64,000 nt of DNA from Pelobates cultripes (GCA_933207985.1 OW240912.1:252698960-252762959); one strand, 5' to 3'; shown: positions 48,899-58,882, counted from the stretch's first letter. The notes: generated by a model not told the origin, from the letters alone. Numbers and translations are program-made.

Positions 48899-50250
48899 GA
48901 ACATAGAAACATAGAAAAAAAAGAATGTGACGGCAGATAAGAACCATTCGGCCCATCTAGTCTGCCCAATTTTCAAATTACTTTCATTAGTCCCTAGTCT
49001 TATCTTATAGTTAGGATAGCCTTATGCCTATCCCACGCATGCTTCAACTCCGTTACTGTGTTAACCTCTACCACTTCAGCTGGAAGGCTATTCCATGCAT
49101 CCACTACCCTCTCAGTAAAGTAATACTTCCTGATATTATTTTTAAACCTTTGTCCCTCTAATTTAAGACTATGTCCTCTTGTTGTGGTAGTTTTTCTTCT
49201 TTTAAATATAGTCTCCTCCTTTACTGTGTTGATTCCCTTTATTATTGTAAATGTTTCTATCATATCCCCCCTGTCTCGTCTTTCCTCCAAGCTATACATG
49301 TTAAGATCCCTTAACCTTTCCTGGTAAGTTTTATCCCGCAATCCATGAACCAGTTTAGTAGCCCTTCTCTGAACCCTCTCTAAGGTATCAATATCCTTCT
49401 GAAGATACGGTCTCCAGTACTGTGTACAATACTCCAAGTGAGGTCTCACCAGTGTTCTGTACAATGGCATGAGCACTTCCCTCTTTCTACTGCTAATACC
49501 TCTCCTATACAACCAAGCATTCTGCTAGCATTTCCTGCTGCTCTATTACATTGTCTGCCTACCTTTAAGTCATCAGAAATAATCACCCCTAAATCCCTTT
49601 CCTCATATGTTGAGGTTAGGACTCTATCAAATATTCTGTACTCTGCCCTTGGGTTTTTACGTCCAAGATGCATTATCTTGCACTTATCCACATTAAATGT
49701 CAGTTGCCACAATTCTGACCATTTTTCTAGTTTACCTAAATCATTTGTCATTTGGCTTATCCCTCCTGGAACATCAACCCTGTTACATATCTTAGTATCA
49801 TCAGCAAAAAGACATACCTTACCATCAAGACCTTCTGCAATATCACTAATAAAAATATTAAAGAGAATGGGTCCAAGTACAGATCCCTGAGGTACCCCAC
49901 TGGTGACAAGTCCAAGCTTCGAATATATTCCATTAACTACAACCCTCTGTTGCCTGTCACTCAGCCACTGCCTTACCCATTCAACAATATTTGAATCCAA
50001 ACTTAAAGATTGCAGTTTATTGATAAGCCTTCTATGTGCAACAGTGTCAAAAGCCTTACTGAAATCTAGGTAAGCAATGTCTATTGCACCACCCTGATCT
50101 ATAATTTTTTTTTTTTAAGTTACCCAATCAAAAAAATCAATAAGATTAGTTTGGCATAATCTCCCTGAAGTATACCCATGTTGTCTCTGATCTTGAAATC
50201 CATGTGAAAGTATAGAACGTAAACTGGTCCTTAGAATGGCCGGACTAATA
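48899..50250 (-). mobile_element. CR1-like LINE, 5'-truncated, minus strand
   Basis: The fragment is about 1.35 kb. Its 3' end at about 48899 carries the CR1-type TCTATGTTTCTATG tail, and the 3' UTR matches the 34 kb copy (CAGATAAGAACCATTCGGCC on the plus strand). It extends further 5' than the 34 kb copy, reaching upstream of the catalytic motif A of the reverse transcriptase. It sits within the solo LTR, so it inserted after that retroelement. Confidence 0.88.
49000..50245 (-). pseudogene. CR1-like reverse transcriptase, broken
   Basis: In order on the minus strand: a block upstream of motif A (GRLCQTNLIDFFDWV, about 50110-50160), motif A AYLDFSKAFDTV, motif B region SGVPQGSVLGPILF and motif C FADDTK, followed by LEKWSELWQLTFNVDKCK and the C-terminal region (LVRPHLEYCTQYWRPY, VQRRATKLVHGLRDK) to a stop at 49000. 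The catalytic aspartates of motifs A and C are present, but the frame is broken by an expanded A-run near 50106-50117 and by a one-base deletion near 49505, where the 34 kb copy has GGG and this has GG. It is inactive. Confidence 0.88.
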
Positions 50251-50464
50251 CATTAAAGACAGAGAATGGTCAAGGTATAGCCGAGGTCAAGGAAGCCAGA
50301 AATATACAATACCATTTAACAAGCCAAGTCAGAAAAACCAAAGATCAGAATAGTCAGGAATAGCCAAGGTCAAAATACCGGGAATATAAAAAACAGGGCA
50401 AGAAAACACACTCTCGGAAACCAGGAACGGAAACCACGACAAGGCAATGAACTGGGAAGCTTCA

Positions 50465-50502
50465 GGGATTTAAATATCCCTCTTTTGATTGTGATTGGTC
50501 AG
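50465..50502 (-). promoter_or_regulatory. LTR promoter: CCAAT plus TATA-like box
   Basis: Read on the minus strand: GACCAATCAC (complement of 50491-50500), then about 13 bp later GATATTTAAAT (complement of about 50468-50478). The order and spacing suit an LTR U3 promoter. Confidence 0.5.
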
Positions 50503-50745
50503 AGGGTGACCTCTGACCACAGAACGTGCATGTGAGTTGACGTTGTGATGTCACACGCACGTTCGTGTGAACCTGGGGGGCAGAGCCATCCATGGCCGCG
50601 ACCGCATGGTCAGAGCCATCTTTATTTTGGGAAGGCTGCCAGTAGAACCCGGCGGAGCGGCTCCCGACTCGCTGCTGAGCGGGTAAGATCAGTTTATCAG
50701 CGCAGTCGCACTGGTCGGGTGCAGCCCGGGGGCCATGACAGTGCA

Positions 50746-51184
50746 ACTGCACTTACTGTGCCCACTTTGTCCACATACAGAGACTGTATTTACATCCCAG
50801 TGACATTTTTTTTAGGAATCTGTATTCTCAGAAATGCCATCAGGTTATGTACAAATAGAAGCATGCAGGTTATTCACACATGTATATCAATATAGATATT
50901 GTCCATATCTACTCTGTAAAACAAGCAATTCTGCTTATATGCCAAAGACAAAAGAGATCACATAAACTCTACTTTTTTTCCAACTCCCCCAATATTTCTG
51001 CAAATAACCAATGAATAAATTAAACATATATTTTTTTAATATTTCTAAACAATTTGAACAAAATTGAAATGTAACCCTACTTCTATCTATGCATACCACT
51101 GTGAAAGAGTTAATCTCTCTGTGTTGTGATTTAGTACTTGGTCAATGTATAAAATGTATTGTAATCTACGCTAGTAAACACAAT
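50746..51184. other. Nothing recognised
   Basis: AT-rich sequence between the LTR and the LINE relic. No supported feature. Confidence 0.4.
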
Positions 51185-52065
51185 CTACCGCAGCTTGAGG
51201 TTGTGCTCCAAAACCAATTCACAAAAGTAGAAAAGTAGATATCAGATTACAAACTCTTCCTAAACACTGACAAAACTGTAACAATGACCTTTGGAGCTGT
51301 ACCTGAATTACGTAAACTACAAAATCAACAACTGTGTATCAGAACAAATTCAAATAGCACACTGACTGCAGTCTGCCCTTTTAAATATCTAGGTATGTTG
51401 CTAGACCCAAATCTATCCTTTGGCCTTCACATTGAAAAAATCTCTTCAAAACTTTACACAAAACTAGGTGCCCTGTACAGAAACAAATCCTGCCTAAGTC
51501 CTCAGTAAGGAAACAGTGCAACAAATGCTAATGCCGGTCATTGATTATGGGGATGTAGTGTATGCACCCACACCGCAAACCCACCTTAATAAACTTAAAA
51601 CGTTATATAATTAATTCTGCCGCTTTGTACTAGAATGTAATTACTTTACCCACCACTGTGACATGTTAAAAGTGCTAAACTGGCTGTCACTGGAATCCTG
51701 ACGCACCCTTCATCTTTCCAGCCTTATGCATAGGAGCATTTCTGGGATGCTCCCACCCTACCCGAGTAGAATGCTCTCCCCAGCTGTTCCCACCTCCTAT
51801 AACTTCTGATACAGTACCAGCACTTTAATCAACATACTACAATACAAAAATAAAGTGGCTCGATCCTCCTTTTCCTACAGAGCACCGCAATTGTGGAATA
51901 ACCTCAGGACACAGTCAAATCTTCATTAAACCTAAAATCTTTTAAGAGATCTATGGCAATATACCTCAGCACAGAATGCACCTGTCATGGTTGAATGTAT
52001 TTATTACCTGTTATGCATTACATTTATATTACATAAACAAACTTGGAAATGAGAGAAATCACAAC
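51185..52065 (+). pseudogene. Non-LTR reverse transcriptase relic (not CR1)
   Basis: Conceptual translation gives LFLNTDKTVTMTFG, then PFKYLGMLLDPNLSFGLHIE, ISSKLYTKLGALYRNKSCLS and, after frame changes, DYGDVVYAPTP, RAPQLWNNLRT. The order (N-x-x-K-T, F-K-Y-L-G, L-x-Y-R-N, D-Y-G-D, W-N) is that of the region after the catalytic core in LINE reverse transcriptases of the jockey/L2 type. Only 51284-51508 stays open. At least one stop and two frame changes follow. The family is uncertain. An AAATA-rich tail at 53835-53875, beyond the nested LTR, may be its 3' end. Confidence 0.6.
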
Positions 52066-52460
52066 GTATCTGTGATGGTAGTCACCATCACTAGGGATGG
52101 AAGACAGACACAATGGGTGGGCTCCCAAATTCCTTTTGTGTATTGTCACATTGTGCCTTTTATTTGTGCAGGGTATGTTGAATATATTGCTGGTCTGTGA
52201 ATCTCCCCCTCCCCCCTTTTTCCTGTCCTATTGATTCCCAAGCAGGTCGTTGTCCCAAGGCATAGGCGTGCGCACGGGGTGTGCCGGGTGTGCCTGGGCA
52301 CACCCTAATCCCCGTGCGCACCCCTATGGTTTGAGTCCTGCAGGAACAGTGTTCCTGCACTCTTTTGAGCAGGAACGCTGTTCCTGCAGGCACTCAGTGC
52401 CCCCTGTCTCACCTCTTGCCCCTGTCATGGGAGGGCAAGAGGTGATGATTCCCCCCCACC

Positions 52461-52633
52461 CTGCAGCTCAGCGCGCGGCGAGGGAGCTCTCTGCTCTCTG
52501 CTTCCTCTCGCCGCGCGCTGATGCCGGGAGCCGGAATATGACGTCATATTCCGGCTCCCAGCTCGAGCAGACAGCCCGCGCGGCGAGAGGAAGCAGAGAA
52601 CAGAGAGCTCCCTCGCCGCGCGCTGAGCTGCAG
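52461..52633. repeat. Foldback inside the second hAT-like element
   Basis: CTGCAGCTCAGCGCGCGGCG (52461 onward) is complementary to the segment ending at 52633. The centre GCCGGGAGCCGGAATATGAC faces GTCATATTCCGGCTCCC. The centre matches the foldback at 19644-19830 almost base for base. Confidence 0.9.
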
Positions 52634-52719
52634 AGAGGCGCCCGCCCCCACTGGACCCCAGGGACAAGTCCACCAGCACTCCAGGTAGGAGGCTGGGTGG
52701 ACATTTAAAAAAAAAAAAA

Positions 52720-52818
52720 TATATATAATAATGTGTGTGTGTGTGTCAGAGTGTGTGTCTGTGAGTGTGTGTGAGTATATGTGTGTGTCAGTGTGTGTGT
52801 GTCTGTGAGTATGTGTGT

Positions 52819-52897
<79 letters not shown>

Positions 52898-53010
52898 TGT
52901 GTGTGTGTCTGTGAGTGTGTGAGTATGTGTCTGTGAGTGTGTGTCAGTGTGTGTCTGTAAGTGTGTGAGTATGTGTCTGTGAGTGTGTGTGTCAGTGAGT
53001 GTGTGTGTAT

Positions 53011-53103
<93 letters not shown>

Positions 53104-53346
53104 TGTGAGTGTGAGTATGTGTGTGTGAGTCTGTGAGTGTGTGTCAGTGTGTGTCTGTGAGTGTGTGAGTATGTGTCTGTGAGTGTGTGTGTCAGTGAGT
53201 GTGTGTGTGTGTGTCTGTGAGTGTGTGAGTATGTGTGTGTGAGTGTGTGTGTCTGTGAGTGTGTGTGTGTTTCTGTGAGTGTGAGTGTGTGTCTGTGAGT
53301 GTGTGTGTCTGTGAATATATATATACGTATATATATATATATATAT

Positions 53347-53396
<50 letters not shown>

Positions 53397-53400
53397 GCGC
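52720..53400 (+). repeat. TG-rich minisatellite, then AT and AC runs
   Basis: Irregular TGTG/TCTG/AGTG words with two long pure TG runs (about 52818-52895 and 53018-53102) are followed by AT repeats (about 53315-53380) and a short AC run. Confidence 0.95.
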
Positions 53401-53879
53401 GGCGTGTGTTTGTGCTTTAGGGTGCACACCCTAATGCAATAGGCTGCGCACGCCTATGTCCCAAGGACACTGCCAGACCAGTTTAAACTAGCTGCTCTGT
53501 CCCTCCTCAATCTCCCATAAGCCCTTGCTATTATCTGACCCCACCCTTCCTTGTACTATAGTAATCTACGTAACCTTTTGTATGTAAATGAGGCTGTTGG
53601 TGGCTTAAACTATATGTGCTGTATTCATTAAAGAGTTGCTGTTTAACCTTCACCATGTGTCGTCTGGTGTTTGGTCCAGGGTGGAAAAGGCCCTAAGTGA
53701 TCCCAGTCAAGCCTCGGCGTCTGCGTCTGAAGTGTTTCAGGGTCCCTGATAGCTACAAGGAAGCAGACTTGGCGGAGGTACTCGGTCGGAGAACTGGAGC
53801 TCCGTTACAGTATCCATCCTGGTAAAATATGTTATAAACAAACAAATAAATAAAATAAAATAATTAATTAATTAACAAA

Positions 53880-54486
53880 CATATACACAAGGGACACTTT
53901 ATAACTGTTGTGTTTAACACCAACTTAAAAGCACAAAACCTGGACTGATACTATGTAACTGCCATCAATGGGCACACACTCAGTAAATGGATATGCTTGC
54001 TTACTTCTTTTTTTTATTATTATTATTACAATTATGGTATGTTCCTATGTGTGTTTATGTGTACAAGGCCAGTATCAAAGCAAATCCAAATCACCTCCTA
54101 GGAATGTGTACCTAACGGAAACATGCCTGCTATGATTCACAATAGTTTGTACAGTAAGGATGCCTCTAATTAAACTATTAAGATGCATAGATCATTCTAT
54201 TATTTTTGATTGATGTTATTCATCATACCTGCCTTGGCCTTTTCACATTCCAGGCGAGGATACATTTTCATAAATTAAACCAGAAAATAATGAAATGCTG
54301 TTGCTATGCAAAACAAACTTAGGTAAGTGATGTTGAAACTTTTTATCAATAGCTATCATATGACTAAAGATTAAATATCCTAGTTAAGTTGTAAAACATC
54401 ACCAACCCAATTGTTCTAGTCATTTGCTACTAAAGTACAACTATTTAGTTAACAACCTCCAAAGCTTCAGACTTTTACAGACTACT
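53880..54486. other. Nothing recognised
   Basis: AT-rich sequence with no supported feature. Confidence 0.4.
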
Positions 54487-54612
54487 AGGATTAATAATTC
54501 AAGTAAAAAATTCAAAGTAAATTTCAAATTTAAGGCAGAAATAGCTGATCTGCAAAAATGGAATATTATGCTAGCTTTAGTGTACTAATAATCTTAATTT
54601 TAATAAGGACAG

Positions 54613-54745
54613 GAGGCGAGTATTTTGCATTAACTCTCTTTACTAAACTCCATAGCAGTAAAGAAAAACTTTAAGAATAACAATAAATCAATGAGCAGCA
54701 TAGTCTATATAAGGGTCATGCTGCCTGCACACTTCCTCTTTCTTT
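54613..54745. repeat. DIRS inverted terminal repeat, left copy
   Basis: TTTTGCATTAACTCTCTTTA, ACTCCATAGCAGTAAAG and ATCAATGAGCAGCATAGTCT are inversely repeated at about 58625-58760. The end is approximate. Confidence 0.85.
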
Positions 54746-55267
54746 AAGCAACATCCAAGTCCTGACTGAATCTGAAATCAACCAGAAAACCAAACGAAAC
54801 CAGTAGAAGCGTCCTCTGGGAAGCGCTGAACTTGTGGAGACTCTCGACCATCGAAACTAGGAACATGAGACAAACAAAGTCATCAGTCAATCAGGCGGAG
54901 TCGTGAGTGATCCCGAAATGACATCCAGTGGAGGTCCTGAAGAGGGTTACACTGAAAGGAGAGTATAAGACAGGTTAGGTACTAAACCGTAACTGGTCAA
55001 GCAGATGAGCCTTTATCAGCATGCTTTCAAGATGAAATTAATACAGAGCAGATGACAAAATAATATTATACAATAAAACATGCTCCTCAAAACGATATAA
55101 TGTTAGGTCCCTATAACGTGTACCAAGCGGGAACCAGAGTAGACCACAATATGATAAGATAGGAAAACAATGAATTTAACCAGTGAAAATTAACATCCGT
55201 TACCTCGAGATCCACCCCACGAGGTGTGTCAGGGGAGGGAACAGAAGGGAGGGAAAATACTCTCCTG

Positions 55268-55355
55268 CTGTCCTTATTAAAATTAAGATTATTAGTACAC
55301 TAAAGCTAGCATAATCTTCAATTTTATAACATGACAGGAGGCTTCCTATTTTGCA
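55268..55355. repeat. DIRS internal complementary region
   Basis: Bases 55268-55315 are the exact complement of 54565-54612. Bases 55320-55355 are the complement of 58761-58796 except for one base (G for T near 55337). Four bases (CTTC) separate the two halves. Confidence 0.93.
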
Positions 55356-55375
55356 CTTTTAAAACTGAATTAGAG

Positions 55376-55747
55376 ATATCCCAGCAGAAGGAGGAGTGCA
55401 GAAATAGAAGGTATGAAAGGTAGATTCCCTAGACCAATTCGCCGCCCATAGAATATCCGACAAAGACGCCCCCGCTAGGAAGGCTGAGGAGGCAGCCGTC
55501 CGCATACAGAATGAGCAAATTCATCGAGCTAGCGCAGTGACTGAGACCGGAGCGTGGGGCCGAACGTAGGACACAAGGAGTTGGCCCGACGCCGAGTTCC
55601 GAAGAGGGGAGGTAACCGTGACGTATCTAGAAAAAAAGGGTAAAAAAACGATGTTGAATCTGACTTGGTACGTCGGGAAATACGGAATGTGACCCAATAG
55701 TGGGCGACATCGAAAGCGTCAACGTCGAAGGTTCGCACATCCGACAC
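55376..55747 (-). pseudogene. DIRS tyrosine recombinase, C-terminal part, frameshifted
   Basis: This continues the frame of 55748-57082 after a TGA stop (SFR, stop, VSDVRTFDV), which lies just beside the first catalytic arginine region. It reads VTFRISRRTKSDSTSFFYPF to a stop near 55529. The final block, RTAASSAFLAGASLSDILWA then NWSRESTFHTFYF, is in another frame (55376 to about 55525). The frame change lies inside the H-x-x-R motif: AHSV is read in one frame and RTAAS in another, consistent with a 2-base insertion. The expected tyrosine is in TFYF. Not functional. Confidence 0.85.
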
Positions 55748-57082
55748 TCAACGGAAAGACACAAGGCAAAGCAGGAAAGCGAACTTAGCCGACAATTGTT
55801 GGTGAGACAATTGTTTGTTAGGGTGCCAATCACGGATAAAACGGAGAACCAGCCCGACGTCCCAAAGGTGGGTGTACTTGGGGGCCGGAGGGCGACGGTG
55901 AAGGCGGCAAACTAGAGGATCTTTGCCAACCGGGATGTCCCCGACGGGAGTGTGGGCCGCCAAAATCGCCGAACGAAGAACGTTAACGGAGTGGTAGGAA
56001 CGGCCCGTCGAAAACAAGGACGATAGAAAGTTGAGAATCATGGGAATAGGTGCTGTAAGTGGATCGGAGTCCCGTTCCATGCACCAAGTAGACCAGGAGG
56101 CCCAAGCTGAAAGGTAGCAGCGTCTAGTTCCGGGGGCCCAGGAATCCCATAAGAGGTTCCTAGCAGCCTGCGATAGTCCGCCGACTTGCCAGGAACCCCT
56201 GAAAGAGTCCAAGCCACCAGGGGCAGACGGTCTTCCAGGAGTAATAAGTGAAGATTCCCTTTGGGATCCGTGAGTAGGTCCGGGAAGGACGGTAGGAGTA
56301 GAGGGTCCTTGCATGAGGAAGCCAGGAGGTCTGGGAACCATGGTTGGCTCTGCCACAAGGGCGTTATGAGAGTCAGTGTCACTCTGCTGTGTCCGGAGCT
56401 TGTGCAGTGTTCTCGCAATCATGGCGAATGGGGGAAAGGCATAGGCCCCGGTGGTTGGCCAACGTTGGAGAAATGCATCCGTCGCCTTGCTCTCCGGGTC
56501 CGGGAGCCAGCTGAAGAATTCCGGGGTCTGGTGGTTGTTGCGGGAGGCAAACAGGTCCAGATGAAAAGGACCCCTCCGGGCTGTGATGGCCCGGAATACT
56601 CTTGTGTTCAGCTTCCAGTCACTGACGTCCCTCCAGTGACGGGAGAACCAGTCCGCCGTGAGGTTGATCTCTCCAGGGAGGTATTCGGCCTGGAGTGTGA
56701 TGTTACGGGGAAGACAAAAGTTGAAGATGTCTTTCGTGATGTCCGACAGAAGGCGGGAGCGTGCACCCCCCAGGCGATTGATATATCGGACTGCGGAGAC
56801 GTTGTCCGTGCGAAGGAGGATGCAACAGTTGGATTTCTCCTGAGCCAGGCTGCGGATCGCAAAGGACCCCGCCAGGAGTTCTAAGCAATTTATGTGTATG
56901 GAGAGCCCCTGTGTCGTCCATGTTCCCCCCGTGGAAGTGGTTCCGCTGGTAGCGCCCCAGCCCCACAAGCTGGCGTCGGACTCCAGTATAAAATCCGGGG
57001 AATCTCTGAATATTGCCCTGCCGTTCCAGACCTGCATGCTGTCCAGCCACCATGACAGTTCTTCACGAACCTCCACCGTCAC
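55748..57082 (-). pseudogene. DIRS RNase H and tyrosine recombinase N-terminal part
   Basis: This 444-codon open stretch starts inside the retrotransposon polyprotein, so its ATG is not a true start. RNase H: the four expected acidic residues can be placed at D36 (LESDASLWGWGA), E68 (INCLELLAG), D93 (LLRTDNVSAVRYINR) and D144 (LTADWFSRHW), followed by the DIRS-typical DLFASRNNHQTPEFFSW block near 175. From about residue 305 it reads AARNLLWDSWAPGTRRCYLS, the N-terminal SAM-like part of the recombinase, and later a PVGKDPLVCRLHRRPPAPKY segment. It ends at a TGA that interrupts the recombinase. In an intact element reverse transcriptase precedes this and recombinase follows. Confidence 0.92.
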
Positions 57083-57505
57083 TGGGACGGGTTAATCATA
57101 CGCTGGCCTGCGGCGCAGGAATCTCGCTTTGAGTCGTTGCATGGCCCTGTAATGGAGGGGGCCCGGGAATATGGCCTGAATGGAAGCGGAGAGGAGTCCC
57201 ATGATTCTGGCTAAGTTGCGTAACAGGATGGAGTCGCAATGAAGTACCCTGCGGATTTACTTGCGAATAGACGAGATCTTTGAGGATGGTAGTCTCAGAG
57301 TGCACGATGTGGAATTGATCTCGAAACCCAGGAATTGTATCATCTGAGAGGGAGCAAATTCTGATTTCTGGTAGTTCACCACGAAACCCAGGGATTCCAG
57401 TAGTGTCACTGCGAGACGAGTGTGTTGACGTAGCCGGAACTCCTCGGAGCAGAAGAGAAGGATGTCGTCCAGGTAAATGATACACCGGATGCCCATCATA
57501 GTCTG
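57083..57505 (-). pseudogene. DIRS reverse transcriptase, C-terminal part
   Basis: The frame shared with 55748-57082 reads RCIIYLDDILLFCSEEFRLR, with the catalytic YLDD box, then NYQKSEFAPSQMIQFLGFEI, and stops twice before RNase H: TAA at 57257-57259 (RK, stop, IRRVL) and TAA near 57090 (PAYD, stop, PVPV). Fingers and palm sequence upstream of YLDD, including the first catalytic aspartate, is missing because the sequence joins directly to gag-like codons near 57500. Confidence 0.88.
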
Positions 57506-57650
57506 ACTCGTGGCGTGGGCGTCTGCGAGAAGATTTGGGTAAATCAGGAGCCGCAGCTCGCACTTTGGAAAGTGCTTTCTCCACACAACCAGCGACAGCT
57601 GCATTAATCATAGCCTGGAAGTCCACAGGGGTATTCTCGGAGTCTTCCAT
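57500..57650 (-). pseudogene. DIRS gag-like N-terminal remnant
   Basis: From an ATG at 57648-57650 (minus strand) the frame reads MEDSENTPVDFQAMINAAVA then GCVEKALSKVRAAAPDLP and SSRRRPRHESDYDG, about 50 codons, before running out of frame into the reverse-transcriptase segment. The position, first after a roughly 1.1-kb leader, suits the DIRS gag-like first gene. The abrupt junction with YLDD sequence shows that most of gag and the first part of the reverse transcriptase were deleted. Confidence 0.7.
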
Positions 57651-58624
57651 AGTACAGGGTAGGCTTGTGATACATGTCACTGATAGGCACTATAGTAATG
57701 GCACCCAGGTCTTAGGTATAGAGCGTAAGGTGTGAGATCAGCTAATGTAGTGGTTATGGTAGATAAAACCCCTGTAAAACCCCAGCAGAGTATAGCTGGT
57801 GACCTTAGTAAAATTGGAGCTCACCCAATTAGAGAGAACTGCAAAAGCTAGTTTCCCAATAAGCAGAGCAGTACTTAGGTACATATAATGGGGGCTCACC
57901 CCGGTTGCACAGGGGTTGGAACCCTTAAGTGCAGGTCACAAGGTATATACAAGCAGCAGCACTGACCCAGCCAAATGAATGCAGGAATCTTCTTGGTGAT
58001 GTAGCAGGCACCGAAGCACAGGAGTACAAAGGTATGGCAAATCACATTAACAAGTACTGTAGGAGCTTTCTATAGAAGCAAGTGCTGAAAAGTATACTGA
58101 AATATTGGCACTCACAGTATGTGAAAAGGTTCTCCACACTGAAGGAGGTAAGCTCAGCTTCCAACAGGGATAGAAGGGTATACAGTCCGTTCACGGCACA
58201 CACGCGGTAAAACAAAGATGGCCGCATGGATCTTGCGAGATGCGTGATCCAAGATGGCCACCGCGCATGTAGGCCAAAAGCCGGGGACTAAATTATACCC
58301 CAGTCGTGGGCGAAAAAAGGCTGGCGTGTTCGATGCCACGAACGATTGCGGCCGAGAAGAAGGGCGCCCAGAAGGGGCTCCAAGGTCCCAGGGCAGAAGG
58401 GTAAATTCAGAGGAAGCCACTAAGTCTGTAAACAGGGTCCCAGGGCCGACAAGGTGACAGAGAAAAGAGGAAGAAAACCCCTATAAAGCCCAGCCAATAA
58501 ACCGACTGCCCATAAGAGTAGGAACAATAATATAACAAAATAATACAAGAAAACAGGAATTAATAAGCTAAATAACAGTGAAGCACAACAAAGGTATAAG
58601 GCTCTGGGGGAGCCAAAAGTCTGA
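57651..58624 (-). other. DIRS 5' leader
   Basis: This non-coding stretch lies between the right terminal repeat and the gag-like remnant. It includes a GC-richer segment around 58190-58460 (AAGATGGCCGC, GGTCCCAGGGC). No promoter motif stands out, and open frames there look incidental. Confidence 0.5.
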
Positions 58625-58760
58625 CCAGTCTGCGATGGAGCAGTAAAGAAAAAGGAAGTGTGCTGGCAGCATGACCCTTGTATAGACTATGCTGCTCATT
58701 GATTTATTGTTATTTTTTACATTTGTCTTTACTGCTATGGAGTTTAGTAAAGAGAGTTAA
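58625..58760. repeat. DIRS inverted terminal repeat, right copy
   Basis: Inverse of the left copy, with about 95% agreement by eye; for example GGGTCATGCTGCCTGCACAC on the left faces GTGTGCTGGCAGCATGACCC here. This is the 5' side of the minus-strand element. Confidence 0.85.
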
Positions 58761-58882
58761 TGCAAAATAGGAAGCCTACTGTCATGTTATAAAATTCTCA
58801 GTTTTCAGTTCGATTAGCCTGCCCTTTTATTTGAAATTCACTTTGAATTCTCTTTAAATTCTCACTTTAGTAAATAACCCTG

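Larger units (their letters stand above)
48843..50740 (-). mobile_element. Solo LTR interrupted by CR1, minus orientation
   Basis: The unit starts TGTCACAACTGC, ends GGCCATGACA and is flanked by the exact pentamer GTGCA (48838-48842 and 50741-50745). Removing the nested CR1 leaves about 545 bp, a normal LTR length. On the minus strand a CCAAT box and TATA-like box are present near 50470-50500, giving its orientation. The left flank of the CR1 holds only about 56 bp of LTR, the right about 490 bp. No second LTR or interior was found. Confidence 0.82.
52261..53458 (+). mobile_element. Non-autonomous hAT-like element, second foldback/VNTR copy
   Basis: The ends CATAGGCGTGCGCACGG and GCTGCGCACGCCTATG are inverted. 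The exact 8-bp duplication TCCCAAGG flanks the unit (52253-52260, 53459-53466), as in hAT. The order is: GC-rich 5' segment with CCTGCAGGAACAGTGTTCC-type palindromes, a 173-bp foldback, a link ending GCTGGGTGGACATTTAA, a TG-rich array, an AT/AC run, then a GC-rich end. No transposase. The minus-strand His/Thr-rich and plus-strand Val/Cys-rich open frames are repeat artefacts. Confidence 0.92.
52071..53809 (+). mobile_element. Solo LTR interrupted by a hAT-like element
   Basis: It starts TGTGATGGTAGTC, ends GGAGCTCCGTTACA and is flanked by the exact pentamer GTATC (52066-52070 and 53810-53814). Excluding the nested 1198-bp element and its 8-bp duplication, the LTR is about 533 bp. An ATTAAA polyadenylation-type signal is at 53627-53632. 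The last 150 bp are GC-rich and resemble, in wording, the end of the 6556-7477 LTR (GGCGGAGGTACTCGGT there on the plus strand, GCAGAGGTATGCGGTTGG on the minus strand of the other). No internal region is present. Confidence 0.83.
54565..58796 (-). mobile_element. DIRS-type retrotransposon, internally deleted, minus strand
   Basis: The 4.2-kb element encodes reverse transcriptase, RNase H and a tyrosine recombinase on the minus strand, the combination defining DIRS elements. It has inverted terminal repeats and an internal complementary region at 55268-55355: its first 48 bases are the exact complement of the left terminus (54565-54612), and its last 36 bases match the complement of the right terminus (58761-58796) with one mismatch. 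That arrangement is specific to DIRS and is thought to serve circle formation during replication. Coding capacity is broken by a large deletion, several stops and a frameshift. Confidence 0.93.
54487..58882. mobile_element. Small palindromic MITE split by a DIRS element
   Basis: The left half (54487-54564) contains ATTCAAAGTAAATTTCAAAT then TTAAGGC. The right half (58797-58882) contains TTTGAAATTCACTTTGAATT then CTCACTTTAGTAAATAACCC. Together they match the family of the intact 160-bp copy at 37885-38044. The DIRS element lies exactly between them. Confidence 0.65.

Noticed and set aside
49438..49890. 150-codon plus-strand frame
   Set aside because: It is the antisense shadow of the CR1 reverse transcriptase on the minus strand.
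52705..53427. 240-codon minus-strand open frame of His/Thr repeats
   Set aside because: Pure simple-sequence translation of the TG array of the second hAT-like element.
56261..56884. 207-codon plus-strand frame
   Set aside because: It is the antisense shadow of the DIRS RNase H region; the minus-strand frame has the recognisable catalytic residues.
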